Shown: piece by piece, positions 42,427 to 49,499 of the stretch | Position numbering within the stretch: the first letter of the stretch is position 1 | Layout of the letters: each line of letters opens with the position of its first letter | Assembly: GCA_036389795.1 (NCBI GenBank) | Contig: DASVWD010000189.1 | Location: 1 to 54,940, forward strand | From: Longimicrobium sp. | Lineage (GTDB): Bacteria > Gemmatimonadota > Gemmatimonadetes > Longimicrobiales > Longimicrobiaceae | DNA length: 54,940 nucleotides | Direction of reading: 5' to 3' | Program-made: the position numbers and the translations under genes | The notes under the pieces: model-generated | What the model saw: the letters and a program-made list of their open reading frames with translations, nothing else | Told to the model about the DNA's origin: nothing | Database searches by the model: none

Positions 42427-42528
42427 ATGCGAATCACCACCACGGTCCGCGCGGGCGAAGGCTCCGGCCTCTGCCCCAACGGCAACTCCGGCTCGGGGAG
42501 CTCCAACTCCGGCTCGGGGAGCGGATAA
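42427..42528 (+). CDS. Array peptide 34, cysteine type with Gly/Ser tail
   Basis: Encodes MRITTTVRAGEGSGLCPNG and the tail NSGSGSSNSGSGSG (33 residues); the only copy ending in TAA. Confidence 0.73.
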   Translation: MRITTTVRAGEGSGLCPNGNSGSGSSNSGSGSG

Positions 42529-42555
42529 CCGTAATCAGAAGAGGAAGTTAGACGG

Positions 42556-42621
42556 ATGAAGACCGACAGCGGCGTGCGTGCCGGAGAGGGGTCGATCATG
42601 GACCCCGACGGGCGCGCCTGA
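42556..42621 (+). CDS. Array peptide 35
   Basis: Encodes MKTDSGVRAGEGSIMDPDG plus tail RA. AGAAGAGGAAGTTAGACGG precedes the ATG. Confidence 0.72.
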   Translation: MKTDSGVRAGEGSIMDPDGRA

Positions 42622-42642
42622 CCATCAGCCCAGGAGGGACGG

Positions 42643-42708
42643 ATGAACACCACCACGAGCGTGCGCGCCGGGGCCGGCTCCACCGTCGACCCGGACGGCC
42701 ACGCCTGA
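42643..42708 (+). CDS. Array peptide 36
   Basis: Encodes MNTTTSVRAGAGSTVDPDG plus tail HA. CAGGAGGGACGG precedes the ATG. Confidence 0.73.
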   Translation: MNTTTSVRAGAGSTVDPDGHA

Positions 42709-42727
42709 TCGAACGCGGAGTCACATC

Positions 42728-42790
42728 ATGCGGACCACTGCTCACGTCCGCGCCGGCGAGGGTGTCGTCATCGACCCGAACGGCGGGTGA
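42728..42790 (+). CDS. Array peptide 37, last of array 2b
   Basis: Encodes MRTTAHVRAGEGVVIDPNG plus a single extra G. Only a weak ribosome binding site (GGAGTCACATC). Confidence 0.7.
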   Translation: MRTTAHVRAGEGVVIDPNGG

Positions 42791-43406
42791 CAGATCCAGC
42801 CGGGGGCGGGCGTCGCGGCGCCCACCCCGGCCACGGCGGCAGGTCCTGTGAAGAGGAGGGTGTGGATGGCGGCTGATTCGTTCGCGGCAGGATGCGCGGA
42901 AGCGGCGCCGGAGCCGGCCGGCCTGACTCCCGCTCGAAAGTGCGGCGGGCTCAACCCCGCCAGCGGGCTCCGGGCGAACGGGGCTCGACAACGCTGACCG
43001 GCATTGTATGGGAGGCCGCACGGCCGTCCCTGGCGCCGCCCCGCGCGGGGCGGCAGGAGCGTGGAAAGGACGAGTGCCCGTCCCGTCGAGGCGGCGTTCG
43101 CGGATGGCGCCGCGGCACGTGGGCGGCGGCCTCGTCCGGTGCTCGACCTGGCCCCGCCAGGACCACACATCGCAGCCGAACGCGCGAGCGGAAGCTTTCG
43201 CGCGGCATGGGCCCGGCCGGACTTCTCGCGTGGAACCGATGCCGTCCGGCCGGGCCTCCTCTCCCCCCGAAGAATTCACCCGTCCCCGCCCCGCTCGCCC
43301 CGGCCCTTCCCGGCGGGGCTCGTCCCCCGGCCCCGGCGCGGGCCCTCGCATCCGCTTACACTGGGACCCGCAGGACCGTCACGGAAACCCTTCCCTGGAG
43401 CGGACG
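42791..43406. other. Gap between array 2b and the last peptide gene
   Basis: No long gene is supported. There is a possible 43-residue ORF at 42866 and, near the right end, TACACT at 43357-43362 as a possible -10 element about 45 bases before the ATG at 43407, without a good -35. The long open frames here on both strands are GC-driven and lack ribosome binding sites or family features. Confidence 0.4.
42866..42997 (+). CDS. Possible small protein of unknown function
   Basis: 43 residues starting MAADSFAAGCAEAAPEPAGL. A strong AAGAGGAGGG lies 6-15 bases upstream, which is the only positive sign. It does not resemble the array peptides and has two cysteines. Could be chance. Confidence 0.25.
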   Translation: MAADSFAAGCAEAAPEPAGLTPARKCGGLNPASGLRANGARQR

Positions 43407-43538
43407 ATGAGACTCTCCACGCAAGTGCGCGCCGGCGGGCGCCAAGATCGACGGCAACGGCTGAGCGCCGTCCCCACCCTCACACCGGACGATGACAGTG
43501 AAGACGGCGCGCGCATCGACGACAACGGCGCACCCTGA
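43407..43538 (+). pseudogene. Array peptide 38, frameshifted and fused to a relic copy
   Basis: Starts MRLSTQVRAGGR, then the frame is shifted relative to an intact AAG-ATC-GAC-GGC-AAC-GGC-TGA (KIDGNG) ending. The shifted frame runs on through a second unit with its own ATG (43492), which has lost its middle, and ends in ARIDDNGAP. The result is a 43-residue chimeric frame made of two decayed copies. Confidence 0.6.
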
Positions 43539-43558
43539 CGCACGCGGCCGTACGACGA

Positions 43559-43590
43559 GCGGGGCGCCCGGCACGATCCGGGCGCCCCGC
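43559..43590. terminator. Bidirectional hairpin terminator
   Basis: GCGGGGCGCCCGG and CCGGGCGCCCCGC pair perfectly around CACGAT, with outer GACGA/CGTC able to extend the stem. It ends array 2 and faces the convergent gene at 43750. Confidence 0.8.
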
Positions 43591-43627
43591 CGTCGTCTTC
43601 ATGTCGACCCGCAACTTCGACTGTTCA

Positions 43628-43690
43628 GATGTCATCCCGAGGGGAGCGGTAGCGGCCCGAGGGATCTGCTCGACGGTTCTGGTGGATGGC
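43628..43690. repeat. REP-like intergenic sequence
   Basis: TGTCATCCCGAGGGGAGCGG and CGAGGGATCTGCTC form the pattern TGTCATCC..GAGGG..AGGGATCTGCTC that recurs between genes in many environmental bacterial genomes. That recurrence is recalled, not checked. Confidence 0.4.
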
Positions 43691-43749
43691 GAGCCGAGCA
43701 GATGCCTGTCGCCACCTTCCGATCACCCGCAGCTCATCCGGACCCGCCG

Positions 43750-44640
43750 TCAGAAGCGCAGGTTCAGGTTCACCCCCGCACCGCGGGTGGAGGCCAGGGG
43801 AGTGGCGCTGAGCGTCAGGTCGCGGCCGGGCGCCAGGCGGATCTCGCGGCGGAGGGCCGTGTCCGCGCCGTTCCTGCCCGTCAGCGTCTGCAGCCCGAGC
43901 GCGGCGGCCACGGAGCCGATCCCGAAGTTGAACGCCACGTAGGGGATGCCGGCGTCGCCGTGCGCCCCGGCCATCCCCAGCCCCACGCTGGCCAGCCCCG
44001 TCGCCACGGCCAGCGCGCCCCGCCCCACGCCCCGCGAGCCCGGGAGGTTGAGCGCGATCATGGCGCCGTTCACCACGCCCGAGGCCGCCGTGGCGATCTC
44101 GTAGTCGTGGTTTTCCTCCTCCGGCTCCGGGCAGGGAGTGGCGAAGCCGCAGGCGTACTCGGGCTGCACGCGCGCCGCCTCCTCCAGGGTGAGCCCGTTC
44201 TCCTCCAGCCAGGCCACGAGCTCCGCATCGCCGGCCAGCTCGCGGACGCGGGCGTTGTTGCGGGTGGCGGCCACGCGGCGGACCAGGTCCCCGCGCCCCG
44301 ACGCGGCGATCAGGTACGCCATGGCGCAGGGCGTCCCGTGCCGGTCGACGAAGTAGGGGACGCGCCGGCCGGGGAAGTCGTGGTTGTGCGGGAAGCGCCC
44401 CGCGTCGCGGTACCGCTGCAGCCGCTCGACCGCGCGCGCCCGCGCAGCCCGCTGCGCGGGGGTGAGGGCGGAGACGTCGCGCGCGCGCAGCCGGGCCAGC
44501 GCGCCGTCCAGGTGCGCCTGGACGCGCGCCGCCTCGGAGGCCGCGCGCGTCGGCGGGCCGGCGTGCACCGCGCGCGCCCAGGCCAGCACGGCCAGGGCCG
44601 CGCCGACGGCGAGGAGCTGGCGGACGAAGGTACGCGGCAT
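43750..44640 (-). CDS. Secreted protein of unknown function
   Basis: 296 residues with a signal peptide ending AVHAGP. The central part (RYRDAGRFPHNHDFPGRRVPYFVDRHGTPCAMAYLIAASG..LVRRVAATRNNARVRELAGD..LVAWLEENGLTLEEAARVQPEYA) is a domain I have seen in exported proteins of Bacteroidota and Gemmatimonadota without assigned function; the conserved HNxDF and GTPCAM could be catalytic or metal ligands. The C-terminal 120 residues contain glycine-rich hydrophobic segments, possibly membrane helices or barrel strands. Convergent with peptide array 2. Confidence 0.65.
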   Translation of the reverse strand: MPRTFVRQLLAVGAALAVLAWARAVHAGPPTRAASEAARVQAHLDGALARLRARDVSALTPAQRAARARAVERLQRYRDAGRFPHNHDFPGRRVPYFVDRHGTPCAMAYLIAASGRGDLVRRVAATRNNARVRELAGDAELVAWLEENGLTLEEAARVQPEYACGFATPCPEPEEENHDYEIATAASGVVNGAMIALNLPGSRGVGRGALAVATGLASVGLGMAGAHGDAGIPYVAFNFGIGSVAAALGLQTLTGRNGADTALRREIRLAPGRDLTLSATPLASTRGAGVNLNLRF

Positions 44641-44772
44641 GGCAGTCCTCCTGTCACGTGGTGGTCGATCGAACCGCTCACGAACAGGAAGGAGAATGCC
44701 CGCCCTCGCGCGGATGTGACAGGTGGAGCCGCTCCGACGTGCGCAATCCGCGGGCGCCGTCCGGCGCGCCGG

Positions 44773-45150
44773 CTACCCGGCCGGGTCGAGGTCGCCCACC
44801 CACGCGGGCGGGGGGACGCCGCTCTCGCGGTACGCCTCGGAGAGGGTGCCCAGCAGCTTGGCCGCCGTCTGGTCGCGCAGCGCCTCGGGGAGGTCGTTCA
44901 CCAGCACGGCCAGCGAGGCGCGCGCGGTGTCGGCCGTGACGCCGGGGCGGCGGGCGGCCCACCCCACGTACCAGGCGTTCAGCTTGCGCAGGGTGGCGGG
45001 GTACGGGCTGCGGCCGCCGATGAAGTGGCTGAGCCCCATGGCGCTCAACCCCACCTCGCGCGCCACCGCCCGCAGCGAGACGGCCTCCACCGCGAGCCGT
45101 GCCGCCTCGCGGATGGCCTCGATGGGCGCACTGCGCTCAGGCGATGCCAT
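44773..45150 (-). CDS. Small helix-turn-helix protein
   Basis: 125 residues. SLRAVAREVGLSAMGLSHFIGGRSPYPATLRKLNAWY is a helix-turn-helix of the Cro/C1 or resolvase-like type, in the first half of the protein; the second half is helical (TAKLLGTLSEAYRE). Likely a DNA-binding regulator of unknown target. It has its own promoter (45189-45217) and reads away from the large secreted-protein gene. Confidence 0.6.
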   Translation of the reverse strand: MASPERSAPIEAIREAARLAVEAVSLRAVAREVGLSAMGLSHFIGGRSPYPATLRKLNAWYVGWAARRPGVTADTARASLAVLVNDLPEALRDQTAAKLLGTLSEAYRESGVPPPAWVGDLDPAG

Positions 45151-45500
45151 GCGGCCTCACCCGGCAGACGGCCCGCGGCCGTCTAAACTGTATAAATTGG
45201 TTTGTCTTACACTGGAAAGAACTAGCCCGCATTCGCGCGTTCCACAAGGGGTCTGTTCAGAGTCCCTTCGTACACTTCGTAATCGTGTGCGGCGTTGACA
45301 CGGCCGGTCGGGGACGCTGCAGCGGGGAAGACGAGCCGGATCGCGCGAGACGCGGCCCGTGGACCCGCCTCCGCGCGCCTCCTGTCCGGCGGGAGCCGGG
45401 TCGTTCGTCTATATTCCACCGCGGTGCCCGATGCCGCTGGCGCGCGGGATGCGGCGGCTGGCGGCGGAGCGTCCTTCCACGCCTTCCCCGGAGCCTGCCG
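45151..45500. other. Divergent intergenic region, partly AT-rich
   Basis: The stretch 45183-45225 is notably AT-rich for this genome and contains the minus-strand promoter. On the plus strand TATATT at 45410-45415 is a possible -10 for the gene at 45501, and TTGACA at 45295-45300 a possible isolated -35. No gene is seen. Confidence 0.45.
45189..45217 (-). promoter_or_regulatory. Candidate promoter of the small HTH gene
   Basis: Minus strand TTCCAG (45217-45212), 17-base spacer, TATACA (45194-45189), 39 bases before the ATG at 45150. The -10 is good, the -35 weak. Confidence 0.5.
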
Positions 45501-47279
45501 ATGCGACCCGCCCTGGCCCGAGTCCTCGCCGCCGCCGCGTGGACGGTGCTCGCCGCCGGGGAGGGCGCGGCGCAGGGGCGGGCGTCGCCGGTGAGCGCGG
45601 TGCGCGAGCAGCGGGCCGACTCGGCGCGGGCGCTGCGCGGCGCGCGCCAGGCGCAGGCGCGCTTCGAGTCGCTGCGCTTCCGGAACCTGCCGTGGACCGA
45701 CGACTCGGGCGGCGGCGGCCGCCACTGCGACGAGATCATCGGGCGCTTCTGCGTCTGGCACGACGAGGAGGAGGACGACTGGACCCCGCCGCCCGAGAAG
45801 GAGGCGGTGCGGAGCGGGCGCGCGGAGCTGGTCGCGCGGCTGGACGAGGCGGCCGCCCGCATCCCGGGCGACGGGTGGGTGGCGGGCCAGCGCGTGCGCT
45901 ACCTGGTGCAGGCGGGGCGCGCGTCCGACGCCGCGCGGGCGGCGCGCGAGTGCCGCGCCGCCCGCTGGTGGTGCCGGGCGCTGGAGGGGTACGCGCTGCA
46001 CGCGGCCGGCGAGTACGGCCGCGCCGACAGCGCCTTCACGGCGGCCCTGGAGGCGATGCCCGAGGCCGAGCGGCGCGAGTGGACCGACTTCGGCCCCGTG
46101 CTCCCCGACGGCGACGCGCGGGACCTGCGCCGGATGGACCCCGCCGCGCGCGCCGCCGCGGTGCGGCGCCTGTGGTGGCTGGCCGACCCGCTCTGGACGC
46201 TCCCCGGCAACGACCGCAAGACCGAGCACTTCTCGCGGCTGATGGTCGACCGCTTCCAGGACCGCGCGCGCGAGGTCGACGGCATCCCCTGGGGCGACGA
46301 CCTGCGCGAGATCTACCTGCGCTTCGGCGAGCCGGTCGGGTGGGAGCGGATCCGCACCCCGCACATGACCGCCGGCCGGCCGCAGGTGGTCATCCACCAC
46401 GCCCCGCACGGCAGCGAGTTCTTCCCGCGCCTGGAGCAGGTGCGCCAGCCCGCCGGCGCCCGCGTCGACGACTGGCTGGACGACGACCCCCGCCGGACCC
46501 GGACGGCCTACCTGCCGCGCGCGGTCCGCTCGCTGGACGGCCTCCCGCACCAGGCGGCCGTCTTCCGCCGCGGCGACAGCGTGCTGGTGGTGGCCGCCTT
46601 CGAGATGGAGCACGACAGCCTCCCGCCCGCCCCGGAGCTCGAGGCCGGGCTGGTGCTGCAGCGCGACGAGGCGGCCGAGCCGCGCATCGCGCGGACGCGG
46701 GTCTCCGGACGGCGCGGCGTGGTGCGCCTGGGGGCGCCGCAGGAGGAGGCCATGCTGAGCCTGGAGGCGCTGGAGCGCACCAGCCGCCGGGCCGCGCGCG
46801 CCCGCTACGGCGTGGACCTGCGCCGGCCGGCGGCGCCGGGGCTCGCCCTCTCCGACGTGCTGCTGCTGGCCGACTCCGCCGCGCGCCCCGCCTCGCTGGA
46901 CGAGGCCGCGCCGCTGGCGCGCGGCACCACGCGCTTCGCGCCCGGCGAGCGGCTGGGGCTCTTCTGGGAGGTGTACGGGCTGGACCCGCGCGCCGACACC
47001 CTCACGCTCGCGGTGGCGCTCTCGCGGCGCGGGGTGGGGGGGCTGCGCCGCACGGCCGAGCGGCTGGGGCTGGCGCGCGCGGCCACGCCGGTGCGGATGC
47101 GCTGGTCCGAGGAGGTCGAGGCCGGCGCCGTGCTGCCCCGCTCGCTCGCCATCGCGCTCCCCGACGTCCCCGACGGCGACTACGTGATCGAGGTCTCCGT
47201 GCGCACCCGCGCCGGCGCCACCGCCTCCGCCACGCGCGAGATCAGGGTGGAGAGGGAGAAGGCGCAGAGGAAACCGTAA
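45501..47279 (+). CDS. Secreted protein with a GWxTD-like region, function unknown
   Basis: 592 residues with a signal peptide ending GEGAAQ. Residues 70-190 are helical and TPR-like (VRYLVQAGRASDAARAARECRAARWWCRALEGYALHAAGEYGRADSAFTAALEAMPE). The middle segment DRFQDRAREVDGIPWGDDLREIYLRFGEPVGWERI resembles the GWxTD domain common in Gemmatimonadota and Acidobacteriota (a tryptophan/Gly-Asp motif followed by a YxxxGxP strand). The C-terminal third is beta-rich and ends with an Ig-like DGDYVIEVSVRTRAGATASATREIRVE. ATG 45501 was chosen for the signal peptide. Confidence 0.65.
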   Translation: MRPALARVLAAAAWTVLAAGEGAAQGRASPVSAVREQRADSARALRGARQAQARFESLRFRNLPWTDDSGGGGRHCDEIIGRFCVWHDEEEDDWTPPPEKEAVRSGRAELVARLDEAAARIPGDGWVAGQRVRYLVQAGRASDAARAARECRAARWWCRALEGYALHAAGEYGRADSAFTAALEAMPEAERREWTDFGPVLPDGDARDLRRMDPAARAAAVRRLWWLADPLWTLPGNDRKTEHFSRLMVDRFQDRAREVDGIPWGDDLREIYLRFGEPVGWERIRTPHMTAGRPQVVIHHAPHGSEFFPRLEQVRQPAGARVDDWLDDDPRRTRTAYLPRAVRSLDGLPHQAAVFRRGDSVLVVAAFEMEHDSLPPAPELEAGLVLQRDEAAEPRIARTRVSGRRGVVRLGAPQEEAMLSLEALERTSRRAARARYGVDLRRPAAPGLALSDVLLLADSAARPASLDEAAPLARGTTRFAPGERLGLFWEVYGLDPRADTLTLAVALSRRGVGGLRRTAERLGLARAATPVRMRWSEEVEAGAVLPRSLAIALPDVPDGDYVIEVSVRTRAGATASATREIRVEREKAQRKP

Positions 47280-47518
47280 TGGATTCTCGTGCTTCGGAAC
47301 CCGGCGATGACCGCGCCCTGGACGAGCGGCTGCGCGCGGGAGGGGTGCGGCTGGCGACGCGCTCGCTGGACCGCCCGCGCGTGGTGGTCAAGCCCCGCCC
47401 CGCCTGGCTCGCCCGCCTGCTCACCCTGTTGAGGGCGCGCGCCTGGAATGCCGGGCGCCTTTCTCAAGCGCAATCCAGATCCATAACTGAATGTCTCAAA
47501 CGGAGGAAGCGGAGTTAA
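47279..47518 (+). CDS. Possible small protein translated from an overlapping start
   Basis: 79 residues. The ATG overlaps the upstream TAA as TAATG, the arrangement of a coupled gene. MDSRASEPGDDRALDERLRA is hydrophilic, followed by a basic segment (VVVKPRPAWLARLLTLLRAR). The last residues run into a family A palindrome. No family recognised; could be chance. Confidence 0.3.
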   Translation: MDSRASEPGDDRALDERLRAGGVRLATRSLDRPRVVVKPRPAWLARLLTLLRARAWNAGRLSQAQSRSITECLKRRKRS

Positions 47519-47565
47519 CGGAGAACTGCGGGGGTTCTCTGTTGACTCCGTTGACTCCGTGTGAG
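47495..47565. repeat. Word-repeat palindrome, family A copy 3
   Basis: CTCAAACGGAGGAAGCGGAG words on the left, centre GGGGTTCTCTG, and GTTGACTCCGTTGACTCCGT on the right, then GTGTGAGGCCTTTTCG. It lies between convergent genes. Confidence 0.75.
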
Positions 47566-47625
47566 GCCTTTTCGCCGTTCGTGGAGGATCAGAATCCATC
47601 CAGAACGATCCCTGGAAATTTGGTG

Positions 47626-48309
47626 TCAGGCGGTCGCCTCGCGCTGCGCCGCCGCCACCCGCCCGCTCCCGCCGTTCTCCAGCCAGCCGAGCAGATCCTC
47701 CATCCCGAAGCGCCAGTTCTCCTCCAGCAGCGGGACGGCCGTCTCCAGGTCGCCGTCCTCCACGGCGCGGGCGATCTGCTCGTGCTGGCCGGTGGAGACG
47801 GGGACGTGCGCGGCGTTCTGCATGTAGGCGTACTCGTAGCGCCGGATCACCGCCTTGAGCCCGGCGATCATCTCCAGCAGGCGCTCGTTGCCGCACCCCT
47901 CCAGCAGCGCGCGGTGCCACTCCACGTCCAGGTCGATCCTCCGCTCGGGGTCGGCGGCGGCGCCGGCCATCTCGGCGTTGATGCGGCCCAGCTCGGCCAG
48001 GCGGGCGCGCGGCGGCGGGGGCGAGGTGCGCAGCGCCAGGATCTCCAGCGTCCACAGGATCGGGTACACCTCGCGCACCTCGCGCGCCGAGAGCGGCTTC
48101 ACGAAGAAGCCGCGCCCCACGTCCACCTCCAGGAACCCCTCGCGCTCCAGCCTCAGCAGCGCCTCGCGGATCGGGGTGCGGCTCACCCCCAGCTCGCCGG
48201 CCAGCACCGAGTCGCTGAGCCGGCTCCCCGGCGCCAGCTCCTCGCGCAGGATGCGGCCGATGATGGCGTGATGGACCTGCTCGCGCAGGGGAACGCGGGT
48301 GATGGCCAT
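47626..48309 (-). CDS. GntR-family (FadR subfamily) transcriptional regulator
   Basis: 227 residues. The N-terminal winged helix is PLREQVHHAIIGRILREELAPGSRLSDSVLAGELGVSRTPIREALLRLEREGFLEV. The C-terminal all-helical FCD domain contains the metal/ligand-binding residues DVEWHRALLEGCGN and TGQHEQIARAVEDGD. FCD regulators usually sense small carboxylic acids. It is divergent from the PhyH-like dioxygenase gene (311 bases apart), its most likely target. Confidence 0.88.
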   Translation of the reverse strand: MAITRVPLREQVHHAIIGRILREELAPGSRLSDSVLAGELGVSRTPIREALLRLEREGFLEVDVGRGFFVKPLSAREVREVYPILWTLEILALRTSPPPPRARLAELGRINAEMAGAAADPERRIDLDVEWHRALLEGCGNERLLEMIAGLKAVIRRYEYAYMQNAAHVPVSTGQHEQIARAVEDGDLETAVPLLEENWRFGMEDLLGWLENGGSGRVAAAQREATA

Positions 48310-48620
48310 GGTCGGGGGCTCCGATGGTCGTAAGCCGTCCCCCGCGCGGCGAAGGTGCGCCGCGGGCGGAGAGACGGCGTCGTTGCGGTGGCGGTCGTGC
48401 GGACAAAATCGGCCGCCTGCCGCCGCTTGGCAACCGAAGCGTCCGGGTCCGGGGGGCGGGCGGCGGCGCGTGACGGCGGCGGCGCGCGCCCGTAGATTGT
48501 GGGAAACGCATCGCGGAACAGATTGGGCTCTCACAGAGGGCACGGTGGGACACAGAGGACACCAGCAAGCCAGCAGTTCTCCGTGGCCTCTGTGTCCTCC
48601 GTAATAAAATCATTCGCCGA
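48310..48620. other. Divergent gap between the GntR regulator and the dioxygenase
   Basis: It carries a family A palindrome (48528-48603) immediately before the dioxygenase start. No operator palindrome of the GntR type (TGGTNNNACCA-like) could be picked out. No gene is seen. Confidence 0.4.
48528..48603. repeat. Word-repeat palindrome, family A copy 4
   Basis: Left words CTCTCACAGAGGGCACGG and GGGACACAGAGGAC, centre CAGTTCTCC, right words GGCCTCTGTGTCCTCCGT. The upstream flank GAACAGATTGGG is shared with the copy at 49399. Confidence 0.7.
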
Positions 48621-49349
48621 ATGGACCACATGACGACGATCACCACGGAAGACTGGCTGGAGACCCTCGAAGCCGACGGGTACGCCATGGTCCCGTACGT
48701 CCTCTCCCGGGGCGAGATCGGGGAGCTGCTGGCGGCGCTGGAGCGCGCCGAGGGCGGGGGCGTGCGGCGGCGCGAGAGCGTCTACGCCATCCGCGGCCTG
48801 CTGGAGGCGGTCCCCGAGGTGCGGGCCCTGGCGCGCTCGGCGGCGGTGCGCGCGCTGGTGGAGCCGGTGCTGGGGCCGGGGTGCTTCGCGGTGCGCGGGA
48901 TCCTCTTCGACAAGACGCCCGACGCGAACTGGAAGGCGCCCTACCACCAGGACCTCACCATCGCCGTGCGCGAGCGGCGCGAGGTGGCGGGCTTCGGGCC
49001 GTGGTCCGAGAAGGCGGGCGTGCCGCACGTGCAGCCGCCCGCCGAGGTGCTGGAGCGGATGCTCACCGTGCGCCTGCACCTGGACGACTGCGGCCCGGGG
49101 AACGGCCCCGTGCAGGTGGTCCCCGGCTCGCACCGCGCCGGCCGCCTGAGCGCGGAGCAGGCGCGGCACTGGCGGAAGGGGCGCGGCGCCGTCTTCGCCT
49201 GCTTCGACGCGGGCGGCGCCCTGCTGATGCGCCCGCTCCTCCTGCACGCCTCCTCCCCCGCCATCCTCCCCGCCCACCGCCGCGTCGTGCACCTGGAGTT
49301 CGCCGTCGACGACCTCCCCGGCGGCCTGGAGTGGCACGGCCGCTGGTAG
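48621..49349 (+). CDS. PhyH-family Fe(II)/2-oxoglutarate-dependent dioxygenase
   Basis: 242 residues. The iron triad is H109-x-D111 (YHQDLTI) and H209 (LLLHASSPA), with R220 in place for 2-oxoglutarate. VPGSHRAGRLS is the usual conserved turn. The family hydroxylates diverse small molecules; the substrate is unknown. MTTITTEDW at 48630 is an alternative start. The neighbouring GntR regulator may control it. Confidence 0.88.
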   Translation: MDHMTTITTEDWLETLEADGYAMVPYVLSRGEIGELLAALERAEGGGVRRRESVYAIRGLLEAVPEVRALARSAAVRALVEPVLGPGCFAVRGILFDKTPDANWKAPYHQDLTIAVRERREVAGFGPWSEKAGVPHVQPPAEVLERMLTVRLHLDDCGPGNGPVQVVPGSHRAGRLSAEQARHWRKGRGAVFACFDAGGALLMRPLLLHASSPAILPAHRRVVHLEFAVDDLPGGLEWHGRW

Positions 49350-49398
49350 ACTGATATCGCGTCCCCGAGCATTGCTCTGGTTCCGAACAGATTGGGAT

Positions 49399-49461
49399 CA
49401 CACGGAGAAACAGAGAAACAGAGGTACTTCGGTTCTCTGTTCCTCCGCTTCTCTGTGTGAG
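49399..49461. repeat. Word-repeat palindrome, family A copy 5
   Basis: Left words CACACGGAGAAACAGAGAAA, centre CGGTTCTCTG, right words CCTCCGCTTCTCTGTGTGAG. Preceded by GAACAGATTGGG, as in copy 4. Sits between convergent genes. Confidence 0.75.
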
Positions 49462-49499
49462 ACCCTTTCAGAGCCGGTATCGAAACGACGTCCCGACGC

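Larger units (their letters stand above)
42147..42790. repeat. Short-peptide gene array 2b (6 copies)
   Basis: Six mini-genes, the first three of the cysteine/Gly-Ser-tail type and the last three of the short aspartate type. A TATCCT at 42089-42094, about 50 bases before the first ATG, may be a -10 element; no clear -35. Confidence 0.8.

Noticed and set aside
42596-43351. 251-residue minus-strand open frame
   Set aside because: Overlaps array peptides in antisense, has no ribosome binding site and no family features; low-complexity Arg/Pro composition.
31153-43538. Graspetide, lasso or lanthipeptide precursors
   Set aside because: T/S and D residues recall ester-forming peptides, but no ATP-grasp, asparagine-synthetase-like, LanM/LanB or radical-SAM enzyme is encoded in the window. 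Such an enzyme elsewhere in the genome is not excluded.
31153-43538. Calcium-binding loops (DPNG, DGNG, DDNG)
   Set aside because: The motifs resemble parts of dockerin or thrombospondin loops, but each peptide has only one or two acidic ligands, too few for a loop by itself.
45222-46613. 463-residue minus-strand open frame
   Set aside because: Antisense to the secreted GWxTD-like protein, whose signal peptide and domains support the plus strand.
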